From positions 1 to 64,000 of the forward strand of contig CAJQQE010000005.1 of the NCBI GenBank assembly GCA_905480395.1: 64,000 bases of DNA, read 5' to 3'. Position 1 is the first letter of the stretch. Every line of letters begins with the position of its first letter. Below are positions 10,214 to 19,305 of the stretch, in pieces. The notes beneath the pieces are model-generated. The model was not told the origin of the DNA and ran no database searches. It saw only the letters and a program-made list of their open reading frames with translations. Source of the stretch: an uncultured Phycisphaerales bacterium (GTDB lineage Bacteria > Planctomycetota > Phycisphaerae > Phycisphaerales > SM1A02). Both the position numbers and the translations under genes were made by a program.

Positions 10214-10576
10214 ATGCGAATCGAACGTGAATTGATGCGAGGAGCTGGCCCTGTGGCCGTGTTGAGCCTTCTTTCGAGGGGCGAGATGTACGGGTACCAA
10301 CTGGTCGAGGCGCTCACGGAGCGGACTGAGGGCACGCTGGAGATGGGGCAGTCCACCCTCTATCCGTTGCTCTACAACCTCGAGGCCAAGGGGCTGGTTC
10401 GGAGCGAGCGACGAGTCGCGGAGAATGGACGAACTCGGAAGTACTACACGCTCACCGGCCAGGGTGAGACGAGACTGGCGTCCGATCGGAAGCAGTGGCA
10501 AGCCGTCACCGACGCCATGCAATCGCTCGGAGTCGTTTCGGGGCGTCTGACGGCACCGTGTCTCGCCGTCGCTTGA
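10214..10576 (+). CDS. PadR-family transcriptional regulator
   Basis: The 120-residue protein is a small winged-helix regulator of the PadR type. It has AVLSLLSRGEMYGYQLVEAL, then GTLEMGQSTLYPLLYNLEAKGLV (recognition helix) and the wing RTRKYYTLTGQG, all diagnostic for PadR. It has only a short C-terminal helix, like PadR subfamily 2. ATG 10214 is preferred because GGAG lies eight bases upstream; GTG 10211 directly before it is in frame. PadR proteins are usually ligand-responsive repressors. The tandem palindromes over its own promoter and the HAAS-like membrane protein gene 74 bp downstream suggest a PadR-HAAS regulatory pair, an arrangement well known in other bacteria. Confidence 0.92.
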   Translation: MRIERELMRGAGPVAVLSLLSRGEMYGYQLVEALTERTEGTLEMGQSTLYPLLYNLEAKGLVRSERRVAENGRTRKYYTLTGQGETRLASDRKQWQAVTDAMQSLGVVSGRLTAPCLAVA

Positions 10577-10650
10577 CTGCTTGAACGATCTGCGGATCCC
10601 GTGGGATTCCGATCGAAGATTGATGAGGTCTGAAGCCAGGGGGCCACGCC

Positions 10651-12657
10651 ATGTCTGAGAATTCCAAAACGAACTCGCGGCCGAATTTTTTTTGGCGGCT
10701 CCGGACCACGCCGCTGCGGGATCTGGCTCGCGGTCGCCTCTCCGGAAGCCTTGATGTGAACGCGGTCATCGCCGCGTCGGGTCTTCCCGAAGAATTGGCC
10801 CTGTTGGTGCAGCGAGTCGCGCGAAGAACTCGACTGGCCCGGGTCGAACGAGTCGAGGTCGCCCATGATCTGCTCGACCATTTTCGAGACGGATTGGCGG
10901 AGGGCGTTTCCGCGCCGACACTGATCGAAGCATTCGGCCATGAACGAATCACCGCGAGACTCATCCGACGGTCGATGTGGCGGAAGCGATCACTTTTCGC
11001 GCGGAATACTCGCCAAGTTGTTCGGGCTGGTTTCCTGTGCTTCGGCGTCTTGATCGTGTGCTACCTGTTGCTCGCGATCAAGCATCGGAACCGCGAAATC
11101 CGGATCGCCGTCGACTATGTGGCGATCTTGAACGCGCCGACCGAAGCGTCTGAGCCTGAGGATCGTTCTTGGCCCGAGATTCGCGAGGCGATCACCACGA
11201 TGCGTGGTCTGGTGGGATCCCCCCTTGATGAATCGATGTCGGTCGATCAGATGCTCTCCAAGATTGCCGAAGCATCGATGTCGGAATCATCCTCACCGTG
11301 GATCGACGCGGAGTTGGAGCCCCCGGCCTTGTCCGTCAATGGCGAAGTGCTCGATGCGACGGTCGTTGACCAGTTCTTCGTCGCGGCAGAACCGGCTCTG
11401 GAGCGACTCCGTGCCGCGGCGAATCGTCCGCTGCTCGGGTTTTCGCTCAGCCCGCGGGGGCTCGAAGATCTGGCGGATCGAAGGTTTTTCGGTGAAGAAT
11501 CCCAGAATCTCGAGTCGGTCGCCCGAGAGGATGAGGGCGGATTTCAAGACTCGATTCTCATGTTGGAGTTTCCGTACTTTGGCAGCGTACGGCTCGCGGC
11601 CCGTCTACTCGCCGCCGACGCTCGACGTGCCGTGATCGAAGAAGACGGGCCCCGAATGGTGGCGGATATCACCGCGATGCTCGGGCTTGCCGAACAAACG
11701 CGAACGCCCTCGATCATGATTGCGCAACTCGTGGGCATGTCGATGGAGCGACTGGCATTCACCGTGGTCTTGGATTCGATCGCGGCGTTCCCCGGGAACA
11801 TCGACGACCCTTCCTTGGTGGCGCTGGCCGACCTGATCCGCGGATTGGATGATCAACGGCTCAGGCTGGTGGTGGCCGACGAACGGCGATTTTTCCTCGA
11901 CATCGCTCAACGGGTCTATACCGATGACGGCCAAGGAGGTGGGTCGCTCTCTCTCGGTTCGCCGGTGGTCGAAATGCTCGGTGTGCCTTCGGAGGATCTC
12001 AGGCCGGAGTTCTTTGACACGGGGGCAGGCGAATTCTTGCTGGGCCCGCTCGTTGCCGAACTCACGATTGGACGGGCGGACGCGGTTCGACTTTGGATGA
12101 ACACCATGGACGCGGTCGAGGAGCAGGCGTCGAGGCCTCCTTGGGAGATCGATCTCGCCACGCTGGGGTTGATTGACGAGATCCCGCGGGAGTCCATGAA
12201 GGATGACTTGATGCTGAGGATCCGGTATTTCCCGATCACGCTGATCATTCCCGCCACCGAGGGCTTGGTCTTCGCGGGCGCGGCGGTCCGAATGGAACGT
12301 GACCTGGTGCTGACTGTGCTCGAACTCGAAGCGACCCGTCGACGAAACGGAGTATGGCCGCATTCGCTCGACGAACTCAAGTTTGCAGCTGGCGGTGAAC
12401 TCGCGCGAGATCCCTTTGATGGGTCCACGGTGCGATACCAATATCGTGACGGTCGGCCGCTCCTCTACATCCTCGGGCCTGATCGAGATGACGATGAAGG
12501 TCGTGGGATGGCATCGTCGGGCCCCGGATCCGGCGGATGGAAGGATCTGCAGCGCGACGGCCTCGCGGGTTCCTCGAAGCATTGGGGCATCGGTCAAGGA
12601 TCGGTGGATTCAGAACCCGACGGTGACATCGCGGTCTGGGCGGCCGGGAGGAAATGA
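10651..12657 (+). CDS. Membrane protein with N-terminal HAAS-like domain, likely partner of PadR
   Basis: The 668-residue protein has three parts. Residues 40-115 form a helical domain (VEVAHDLLDHFRDGL, then IEAFGHERITARLIRRSMWRKR) that resembles the HAAS domain often encoded beside PadR regulators. A single membrane segment follows at about residues 124-143 (GFLCFGVLIVCYLLLAI). The remaining 500 or so residues should lie outside the membrane. They contain helical stretches and, near the end, ATRRRNGVWPHSLDELK with DPFDGSTVRYQYRDGR, a motif common at the end of large planctomycete exported proteins and similar to the periplasmic part of pseudopilin-like proteins. The function is unknown. The 74-bp gap to padR without a terminator supports co-transcription. 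Confidence 0.78.
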   Translation: MSENSKTNSRPNFFWRLRTTPLRDLARGRLSGSLDVNAVIAASGLPEELALLVQRVARRTRLARVERVEVAHDLLDHFRDGLAEGVSAPTLIEAFGHERITARLIRRSMWRKRSLFARNTRQVVRAGFLCFGVLIVCYLLLAIKHRNREIRIAVDYVAILNAPTEASEPEDRSWPEIREAITTMRGLVGSPLDESMSVDQMLSKIAEASMSESSSPWIDAELEPPALSVNGEVLDATVVDQFFVAAEPALERLRAAANRPLLGFSLSPRGLEDLADRRFFGEESQNLESVAREDEGGFQDSILMLEFPYFGSVRLAARLLAADARRAVIEEDGPRMVADITAMLGLAEQTRTPSIMIAQLVGMSMERLAFTVVLDSIAAFPGNIDDPSLVALADLIRGLDDQRLRLVVADERRFFLDIAQRVYTDDGQGGGSLSLGSPVVEMLGVPSEDLRPEFFDTGAGEFLLGPLVAELTIGRADAVRLWMNTMDAVEEQASRPPWEIDLATLGLIDEIPRESMKDDLMLRIRYFPITLIIPATEGLVFAGAAVRMERDLVLTVLELEATRRRNGVWPHSLDELKFAAGGELARDPFDGSTVRYQYRDGRPLLYILGPDRDDDEGRGMASSGPGSGGWKDLQRDGLAGSSKHWGIGQGSVDSEPDGDIAVWAAGRK

Positions 12658-12670
12658 TGTTCGTCAGCCC

Positions 12671-14068
12671 TCACTCGGCGAATGCTGCGAGTGCAGCCCG
12701 ATTCGGCGGCGTGAGCACTTTCGGAATCGTTCGATCGAACGCCGCGTGGAGTTCGGGCTGAAGCGAACGAAAACGTTCCGGGTCGGAGAGATTCCATTCG
12801 CCGTTCTCCGCGTCGGGTCCGAAGGGGCGTTGGAGATCCCACTCGGTCGAGATCACCCAGTAGGAATACTCCTGCAGGAGCACTCGTTCGGCCTCCTCCT
12901 CCTCGTCGAATTCGTCGAGGTAGTCGACGACGTACCACGATTCATCCAGCGCCTTCCGCATCGAACGGTGCAGCGTGGACCTGGTGGTGATGCCCCAGTC
13001 ATCCGGAAAGACATCGTGGAGGCCCACCATGTTCAGGTGGTGGAGCAGGTGTTCGACCACTTCCATCGGCTGGCTCGCACGGTCTCGCGGGTCGAGTTGG
13101 AAGATCGCATCACAGATCGAGAGCCGATCGGTGAGTCGATCGAACGCGCTCCAGTCGTCTTGGTCTGGAAAGTCGGGTTCTTCACCCTTCCACATCGGAA
13201 TCGCGGTTCGAGCTTCGAACATCGAGGTGAGGACGGCATCCTGCAGGCCACGATCGATCCCGGGCGCCATCGGATCGAACATCGCCGCGTGCAGATCGCC
13301 GACCGCGGTCAGGAAGGAATCCTCGACGTCGTCGGTCGCGATGAAGACGACCCCACCCGAGGTCAGATGTTTTGTGAATGGCGCATAGCGATCATCGCGG
13401 AGGATCTCCGTGTGAAGTCGGAGATCTGACGGCACCTCTCCATCCCGCCGTTCGATCACGCAACCGCCGAGGGGGGAAGGTGCGGAGTCGACTTTTTCGA
13501 TCGCGTCCGCGGACGCGTCGGATGCGGCGCGAAGCGCTTCGACCCTCGCGAGAATCGTCGCCGCGTCCTGAAGTCCGTCGAGGCGATCGAGCACGAGACC
13601 GTCTCCCGAGAGAAACCACAGCGTCGGCCGATCCGCCCAGTCGATGAGTTCGACCGACGCGCCCTCCGAGGTCACCACCGGATAGGTCGGTGCCTCGATC
13701 GATGTCAGGTCGCCGTCTTCCACCGCCTGGCGCCGACTCTCAAGCCACGAAATCACCGTCTTCGCCCATTGGATCGACGCGGCGACGGCCCGGATCTTCC
13801 CGGGGTGGTCCCGGTGCAGCGCTTCGAGCGTCGAGAGCATCGAGACCGAGTCCGGCGCATACGTCGCCCAGACCAGAAGAAGAGTGATTCGATCATCGCC
13901 CGACGCCAGCTCGACTTCCCCTTGGTCGGTGGCCTTCAGCGTCGCGGTCTGGATGGTTCCGAGGAGGCGCGGAGGCGTCGGCGCCACTCCGCTGCCTCCG
14001 TACCCACAGCCGGTCGGGAGGAAGGCGAGAATCAGCACGCCGAGCGTCACGATTCGAAGAAGGTGCAT
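12671..14068 (-). CDS. Lipoprotein with a thioredoxin-like domain lacking the CxxC motif
   Basis: The 465-residue product has a signal peptide ending in a lipobox-like LPTGC (Cys about residue 21). Residues 36-190 align in layout with the TlpA-like protein encoded just upstream on the same strand: GRVTLVDVWATWCGPC there corresponds to DRITLLLVWATYAPDS here. Both then have a MLEALHRD-type helix, an SxWLExRR segment and APTYPV with the cis-proline. Both cysteines of the active site are missing, so it cannot act as a dithiol oxidoreductase. The C-terminal 270 residues are a separate region with PMEVVEHLLHHLNMVGLHD and an acidic stretch, which I do not recognise. The lipoprotein probably sits at the periplasmic face of a membrane. 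Confidence 0.75.
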   Translation of the reverse strand: MHLLRIVTLGVLILAFLPTGCGYGGSGVAPTPPRLLGTIQTATLKATDQGEVELASGDDRITLLLVWATYAPDSVSMLSTLEALHRDHPGKIRAVAASIQWAKTVISWLESRRQAVEDGDLTSIEAPTYPVVTSEGASVELIDWADRPTLWFLSGDGLVLDRLDGLQDAATILARVEALRAASDASADAIEKVDSAPSPLGGCVIERRDGEVPSDLRLHTEILRDDRYAPFTKHLTSGGVVFIATDDVEDSFLTAVGDLHAAMFDPMAPGIDRGLQDAVLTSMFEARTAIPMWKGEEPDFPDQDDWSAFDRLTDRLSICDAIFQLDPRDRASQPMEVVEHLLHHLNMVGLHDVFPDDWGITTRSTLHRSMRKALDESWYVVDYLDEFDEEEEAERVLLQEYSYWVISTEWDLQRPFGPDAENGEWNLSDPERFRSLQPELHAAFDRTIPKVLTPPNRAALAAFAE

Positions 14069-14184
14069 GGTTCGATCTTAAACATGCGAGGCGGATCCGG
14101 TGGTGGAGCGGCCCTTGGGCACGCCTCAGCGGGTTTCTGAGTCCTCGGTCCTCGAAGATCGCACGGGCGTTCGCGGTTCGGACC

Positions 14185-14949
14185 TCAGCGGCCTTCGACT
14201 GCCGCGTCGTCCGGTTCGAGTGATGAGGCACGAATCGCCGCGAGGATCGTCGGGAGATCGTGCATGCCGACCAGTTGCTGTCGAACGCTTCCGTCGGGGC
14301 CGAGCAGGTACATGGTTGGATACGCCTGGGTCGCGCGGACCAGATCCGGGAGGGTTTGGCCTCCGGTGGCCATTGGGTAGGTCGGCAGGGCCGAGGCGGC
14401 CAGGGTGCCGGAACGAACTTCCGTTTGTCGTCGCTCCAGCCAGCCGCGGACGGTCCGTTCCGATTCGCTGGAGATTCCGATGACCCGAACTTCGTCCCCG
14501 AGGTCGCGATGGATCGCTTCAAGCATGGGGATCGACGCGATGCAGGGGCCGCACCAGGTCGCCCAGACATCGACGAGGGTCACGCGTCCGTCGCCGCTGG
14601 CGAGTTCGAAGGGACCATCATCGAGGGTGGTCACTCGGCCGGTCTGAGTCATGCCGATCACCGATGGTGGTTCGTAGCGACCCGGTCCAATGAGCCAACT
14701 GCTCGCGACGATGCCGCCAAGAAGGACCGCAAAGAAACCGATGATGACGGTGGCGAATGCTTGTTTCGGGTTGGCGTTTCGCACGTCGGCTCGGCTCGCG
14801 ATGGCGATGGCGATCAAGCCAAGGACGCCGCCGATTCCAAAGAGCGAAAGCGGTAACGAAAACAGTGCCAGCATCGCCGCGAATCGACCCGCGGGACTTG
14901 CTTTGGGTGGTCGGGAGTCCGTGGCGATCGGGGGGGCTGGATCAGGCAT
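14185..14949 (-). CDS. Membrane-anchored TlpA-like thioredoxin
   Basis: The 254-residue protein has two hydrophobic segments in its first 90 residues (FAAMLALFSLPLSLFGIGG and ATVIIGFFAVLLGGIVASS), arranged like a DUF4190-type two-helix anchor. A thioredoxin/TlpA domain follows with the redox motif WATWCGPC and the cis-proline segment ALPTYP. It probably reduces or delivers thiol reduction to exported proteins. ATG 14949 is chosen because it gives the compact overlap ATGCCTGA with the mutS stop codon (8 bp), so it is translationally coupled to mutS. GTG codons at 14961 and 14958 are alternatives. The next gene on the strand encodes a paralogue without the cysteines. Confidence 0.88.
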   Translation of the reverse strand: MPDPAPPIATDSRPPKASPAGRFAAMLALFSLPLSLFGIGGVLGLIAIAIASRADVRNANPKQAFATVIIGFFAVLLGGIVASSWLIGPGRYEPPSVIGMTQTGRVTTLDDGPFELASGDGRVTLVDVWATWCGPCIASIPMLEAIHRDLGDEVRVIGISSESERTVRGWLERRQTEVRSGTLAASALPTYPMATGGQTLPDLVRATQAYPTMYLLGPDGSVRQQLVGMHDLPTILAAIRASSLEPDDAAVEGR

Positions 14950-17632
14950 CGCTGGCACCACGCGTCTTCGCCGCGAGTGCCCGGAGTCGGTCGAATGCTT
15001 CGAGCGGGGTCATGGCATCGAGATTGAGCGACCGGAGTTCTTCGATCGCGGGATGCGGAATGAACTCAGTGAACAATGACATCTGATCGGCCGGCGGGGT
15101 GACGGGTGCCGAAGGAATGGTGGCCGCCTTGGCCGCGGCGTCACCTTCCCGGACTTCGAGCGTGGCAAGCAGTTCTCGTGCCCGTTCGATCGCCGCGCTC
15201 GGCAGGCCGGCGAGTTCGGCCACATGGATCCCGTAGCTCTGGTTGGTCCGTCCGGGTTGAATCAGATGCAGAAAGACGATGCGATCCTGCCACTCGCGAA
15301 CCGATACATGGAGGTTGGTCACCGTTGGCAGCCGATCGGGAATCGCCGTGAGCTCGTGGTAGTGCGTCGCGAAGAGCGTTCGAGTGCCTCGTTCTGCAAG
15401 GTTCTCGGTGATCGCCCAAGCCAGGCTCAGTCCGTCGAGGGTACTGGTACCTCGGCCGATTTCGTCGAGCACCACGAGGCTTCGATCCGTCGCGTGGTGA
15501 AGAATATTTGCGGTCTCAGTCATCTCGACCATGAAGGTCGATCGCCCGGCATGCAATTCGTCGCTGGCCCCGATTCGAGTGAAAATCCGATCGACCACGC
15601 CGATCCGGGCGCGGGTGGCGGGGACGAACGAACCGGACTGTGCGAGCAGTACTACCAAGGCGGTCTGCCGGATGTAGGTGCTCTTGCCAGCCATGTTGGG
15701 GCCGGTGATAAGTGCCAGGGTCGAAGTCTGGTCGGTGGTTCCGAGGGCGCAATCGTTCGGGACGAACCGATCTCGCATCGAGGCATCGAGGACCGGGTGT
15801 CGTGCCCCGGTTAGTTCAAGCACCGCAGAGTCTTCCATTTCTGGCCGCACCCAGCCGAGTCGGTAGGCCGTCTCGGCGAGGCAGGCCGTGCAGTCGATCT
15901 CCGCGATCGCGTCGCCGAATGCCGCGATCGGTTCGACGGCCTCCGAGATGGCGAGGCAGAGTTCGGCAAAGATTCGCTTCTCTCGTTCGATCGCCCGGCC
16001 GCCCGCGCTGAGTACCTTGTCTTCGAAGGTCTTCAACTCGTCGGTGATGTAACGTTCGGCATTCTTGAGCGTCTGCTTTCGCACGAAATTCGCGGGTACT
16101 TTCGCATCGTTGGCTTTACTCACCTCGATGTAGTATCCGAACACCCGATTGAATCCGACCTTGAGCGCGCCGATGCCGGTCTCTTCGACGATTTTGGCTT
16201 GATAGATCGCGAGCCACTCGGTCGCATCTCGTTCGAGGCCGCGCGCGTTGTCGAGCTCGGGATCAAGGCCGTCGCGGATGAGCCCGCCTTCGCGAAGGTG
16301 GGTTGGTGCGTCTTCGAGACAGGTCTGGTCGATCCGTTCGGCGAGTGGAGAGAGTCGGGCCACGGCCGCGTTGAGTTGTTCGTGGGCGGCGGCGAAGGCG
16401 GGACGAGCCGCCAAGAGATCGACCAGCGGACCGGCGGCGATCACGCTTCTTCCGAGGGCGACAACGTCTCGTGGGGTCGCGCGGCCGACCGCGATCCGTC
16501 CGGCGATCCGGGCCACGTCGTTGACGCCGGTGATTGCCTGTCGGACGTTTTCGGCAGCATCGCGGTCCTCGATCAGCCCGCCGACGGCGCGGTGTCGGAT
16601 GCGGATCTCTTCGGCGTCGAGAAGCGGCCAGCAGAGACGGCGTCGCAGCGAGCGTCGGCCCATGGCGGTCCGGCAGTGGGGGAAGACCGAGAGCAGTGAA
16701 CCGGCGATCTCACCACTCCGACTAGTGCGTTCGATCTCCAGACTACGAAGGGTCGAGAGATCGAGGCGCATGTTCCGATCTTCGTCGCGATGGCGGGGCG
16801 GACGGAGATGGGGAAGCGGCCGATCGACCCCTCCGGCGGCTTGGGTCTCAAGCAGGTATCGCAGTAAGCCACCGGCCGCGGCGCTGGCGAGATCGCCGGG
16901 GGCCAATCCGAAGGCTTCAAGACTGGAGACTCGATAATGCGATCGGAGGACTCGCTCGCCCTCGTCGATCGCGAAATTCCAGACGGGGCGATGGGTCACC
17001 ACCGCGCCGATCATTTCGGCGAGGTCCGGATCGATCGCATCGTCTTCGCCCAGATCTCCTGGGTCGGGAATCAGGAGTTCGCTCGGTGCGTATCTCGCGA
17101 GGGCGTCGGCCAGATCGCGCCGATCGCAACTTTGAAGCGTGAATGCCCCGGTCGAGAGTTCAGCGATCGCGATGGCCACTCGATCATCCGGTCCCGGGGC
17201 TACCGCCGCCACCAGATTCTCACGGCCCGCTTCCAGCAACGTCTCGTCGACCAAGGTTCCTGGCGTGAGGACTCGGGTGACCGCTCGATCAACCACACCC
17301 TTGGCTTCCTTGGGATCTTGGATCTGATCGCAGACCGCGACCCGAATTCCTTGCTCCACGAGTCGCCGAAGATAATTCTCCGCAGCATGGTGCGGAACCC
17401 CGGCCATGGGCATGCCCTTGGTTCGTTCCGTCAGGGTGATTCCGAGGAGCCGGTGCGCCGCCTCGGCATCAGGGCCGAAGAGCTCGTAGAAGTCGCCCAT
17501 CCGGAAGAAAAGTAGGCAGTCCGGATGCGCTGACTTGAAGCGCGTGAACTGACGCATTGCGGGGGTTTCCCAGTGGGAACCGCGATAGGCGTCGGGGAGT
17601 TCGGGACTTTCTTGGACGGGCGTGGTAGTCAC
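14942..17632 (-). CDS. mutS: DNA mismatch repair protein MutS
   Basis: The 896-residue protein is a full-length MutS. The mismatch-reading FxE motif is in RMGDFYELFGPDA near residue 48. The connector and lever domains follow, and the ATPase has Walker A GPNMAGKST, Walker B VVLDEIGRGTST and FATHYHELT. MutS recognises base mismatches and small loops and recruits MutL, which is not in this window. The start is GTG at 17632, and no strong Shine-Dalgarno is visible. The stop overlaps the start of the TlpA-like gene by eight bases, an unusual partner for mutS that may reflect simple operon packing. At 896 residues it is slightly longer than the E. coli protein. Confidence 0.97.
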   Translation of the reverse strand: MTTTPVQESPELPDAYRGSHWETPAMRQFTRFKSAHPDCLLFFRMGDFYELFGPDAEAAHRLLGITLTERTKGMPMAGVPHHAAENYLRRLVEQGIRVAVCDQIQDPKEAKGVVDRAVTRVLTPGTLVDETLLEAGRENLVAAVAPGPDDRVAIAIAELSTGAFTLQSCDRRDLADALARYAPSELLIPDPGDLGEDDAIDPDLAEMIGAVVTHRPVWNFAIDEGERVLRSHYRVSSLEAFGLAPGDLASAAAGGLLRYLLETQAAGGVDRPLPHLRPPRHRDEDRNMRLDLSTLRSLEIERTSRSGEIAGSLLSVFPHCRTAMGRRSLRRRLCWPLLDAEEIRIRHRAVGGLIEDRDAAENVRQAITGVNDVARIAGRIAVGRATPRDVVALGRSVIAAGPLVDLLAARPAFAAAHEQLNAAVARLSPLAERIDQTCLEDAPTHLREGGLIRDGLDPELDNARGLERDATEWLAIYQAKIVEETGIGALKVGFNRVFGYYIEVSKANDAKVPANFVRKQTLKNAERYITDELKTFEDKVLSAGGRAIEREKRIFAELCLAISEAVEPIAAFGDAIAEIDCTACLAETAYRLGWVRPEMEDSAVLELTGARHPVLDASMRDRFVPNDCALGTTDQTSTLALITGPNMAGKSTYIRQTALVVLLAQSGSFVPATRARIGVVDRIFTRIGASDELHAGRSTFMVEMTETANILHHATDRSLVVLDEIGRGTSTLDGLSLAWAITENLAERGTRTLFATHYHELTAIPDRLPTVTNLHVSVREWQDRIVFLHLIQPGRTNQSYGIHVAELAGLPSAAIERARELLATLEVREGDAAAKAATIPSAPVTPPADQMSLFTEFIPHPAIEELRSLNLDAMTPLEAFDRLRALAAKTRGASDA

Positions 17633-17700
17633 CAGAGGAGTCTATGCGGACGGTTCCTCGTCGACCGTGGACAACCTGTCGGACCGGTGCGGAATGATGC

Positions 17701-18213
17701 TCAAGACCCGGTCTTCGAATCGGAATCTTGCTTCCAAAAGATCCGAACCCGCTTCTTTCCGAACTGAAGCGCGGCCTTGAGATCAGTGCCGAAATAGACG
17801 TCGATCCGGTGCTTCCATCGCTTGTTCATCTTGTCGAGCACGAGGTAGGGGCCTGACTCCACGCCATCCTCTTCGATCCAGACCTTCGTACGGTGGTGGA
17901 GGCCCTCGTCGAGCAGGTCTCGGCTGACGGCGATCGATTTCACCTTCGGGTTGAGACGATCGCTCCAAGCCGCGATGAAGGGATCACCATCCGTCTCTTC
18001 GGGGCGGCTGCAGTAGGCGGTCGCGGTCACCCACATCGAGTGCCGTTCGCCGTGTTCGGCGTGCTTCTCGATGGCTCGAGTGGATGGGCCTGTGTTGGGA
18101 TGGTTTTCGCTGGCGGCCGCATCGGTTGACTCGGGGCCGCGGAAGAACATCAAACCGATCACCGTGAGGGCGACGATGATGCCGAACGTGATGGTGAGTG
18201 AACGGTGCTTCAT
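17701..18213 (-). CDS. Exported 3D (Asp-Asp-Asp) domain protein
   Basis: The 170-residue product has an N-terminal membrane or signal segment (residues 9-24) and a short linker rich in His and Glu. Residues 60-160 form a 3D domain: VTATAYCSRPEETDGDP, then KSIAVSRDLL, then GPYLVLDKMNKRWKHRIDVYFG with the C-terminal Asp residues that name the family, and a final VRIFW strand. 3D domains have the double-psi barrel fold found in MltA lytic transglycosylases and YabE/Rpf-type proteins. A peptidoglycan-related role is plausible, but the catalytic Asp set is only partly certain by eye. It stands alone between mutS and the ThuA-like gene. Confidence 0.83.
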   Translation of the reverse strand: MKHRSLTITFGIIVALTVIGLMFFRGPESTDAAASENHPNTGPSTRAIEKHAEHGERHSMWVTATAYCSRPEETDGDPFIAAWSDRLNPKVKSIAVSRDLLDEGLHHRTKVWIEEDGVESGPYLVLDKMNKRWKHRIDVYFGTDLKAALQFGKKRVRIFWKQDSDSKTGS

Positions 18214-18258
18214 GGTGTGGCGGCTTTTTGTTTGGAAGGTCTTGAGGCCTTCGAAGTT

Positions 18259-19137
18259 TTAAGGTTGAACGGTCTTCGCCGGGCGGGGCGTCTTGGTCTT
18301 CGTCTTCGCGGGTGCATCCAACATCCCGGCCGCCCACATCACCGCACCGGTGAGATGCTGTCGGAAGAGCGGCTCTGCATACGACTCGTTGGTATGTCCG
18401 CCGCCGGTGTAAAAAGAACGCCCGCCGTCGAATTCGTGGTACCAGCTCGTGGGGTGGTCGCCATTCATGCCACCGCCTTCGTAGCTCGTCTCATCAAGGC
18501 TCATCAAGACCTTGACGTTCGGCCGTGGATTATCCCGGTAGACGTACCATTCGTCTGTTCGATCCCAGACCGACGGGAGCATCTTTGTTGCGGGAAAGTT
18601 TCGATCTTCGACGTTGATTTTGGCCGGTTGGATGCGCGGATGCGTCTTGAACCACGCGCCGACCAGTCTTCCGTACCAGGGCCAGTCGTACTCCGTGTCG
18701 GCGGCGCTGTGGACACCCACGTAACCCCCGCCCCTTTGGATGAACGATTCGAATTGTTTCTGCTGAGCATCATCAAGCACGTCGCCAGTGGTGTTCAGGA
18801 AGACCACGCAGGAAAGATTGGCGAGCTCCTGTTCATTGAAGCGAGTGGGGTCTTCGGTGGTGATGACCTCGAAGCCATGTTGCTTTCCAAGTTCGACCAT
18901 GGCCTTGATGCCGGTCGGAATCGACCCGTGCCGGAATCCCGCGGTCTTTGAGAAGACCAGCACTCGCGGTCGCTCGATCGCCTTGCTCGGCGGCGAGGCA
19001 GATTTCCGCGCGGGGGCCGTCTGATCCTGATTCGCCGATTCCGCAAACGCCAGCAGCAAGGCCGACGACGTGACGCACACGAGGATCGGCATGAGTGCTC
19101 GCGAAGAGCGGTATCGCCATGAAAAGTTGATATTCAT
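18259..19137 (-). CDS. Exported ThuA-like domain protein
   Basis: The 292-residue product has a hydrophobic signal segment near residues 15-33 and then a ThuA-like (class I glutamine-amidotransferase-like fold) domain. VLVFSKTAGFRHGSIPTGI opens the domain, LSCVVFLNTTGDVLDDAQ and FIQRGGGYVGVHSAADTEYDWPWYG form the nucleophile-elbow region, and HPTSWYHEFDGGRSFYTGGGHTNESY closes it. ThuA-like domains are widespread in exported planctomycete proteins linked to carbohydrate use, but the reaction is not established. ATG 19137 is preferred over the upstream start at 19188, whose extra 17 residues do not look like a signal peptide. The tail is Lys/Thr/Pro-rich. Confidence 0.88.
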   Translation of the reverse strand: MNINFSWRYRSSRALMPILVCVTSSALLLAFAESANQDQTAPARKSASPPSKAIERPRVLVFSKTAGFRHGSIPTGIKAMVELGKQHGFEVITTEDPTRFNEQELANLSCVVFLNTTGDVLDDAQQKQFESFIQRGGGYVGVHSAADTEYDWPWYGRLVGAWFKTHPRIQPAKINVEDRNFPATKMLPSVWDRTDEWYVYRDNPRPNVKVLMSLDETSYEGGGMNGDHPTSWYHEFDGGRSFYTGGGHTNESYAEPLFRQHLTGAVMWAAGMLDAPAKTKTKTPRPAKTVQP

Positions 19138-19207
19138 GTGTTGGATGCTACTGCCTTGGGTCGGCTGGGCAAGGCCGGCCGTCCTCAAGACTGAGCAGTG
19201 GATCTAG

Positions 19208-19241
19208 AAATGACGCCCGGTGTCACCACCAGGCGTCATTT
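19208..19241. other. 10-bp-stem hairpin in intergenic region
   Basis: AAATGACGCC pairs perfectly with GGCGTCATTT across a 14-nt loop. It lies upstream of the ThuA-like gene and beyond the tRNA-Ala terminator on the minus strand. No T-run follows on either strand, so its role (partial terminator, leader structure or protein site) is open. The rest of 19138-19613, about 475 bp without a gene, otherwise holds only the direct repeats at 19275. Confidence 0.6.
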
Positions 19242-19274
19242 GAGAAGTATTCGGTCCGCGATTCGGGATCCTTA

Positions 19275-19305
19275 TTGATTCAACCAGAAGTTGATTCAAC
19301 CAGAA
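19275..19305. repeat. Two 15-bp direct repeats, one base apart
   Basis: TTGATTCAACCAGAA occurs twice, at 19275-19289 and 19291-19305. Each copy contains the 9-bp palindrome TTGATTCAA, so the pair looks like a tandem operator with 16-bp centre spacing. No gene starts immediately beside it. The nearest start is the ThuA-like gene 140 bp away on the minus strand. Confidence 0.8.
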
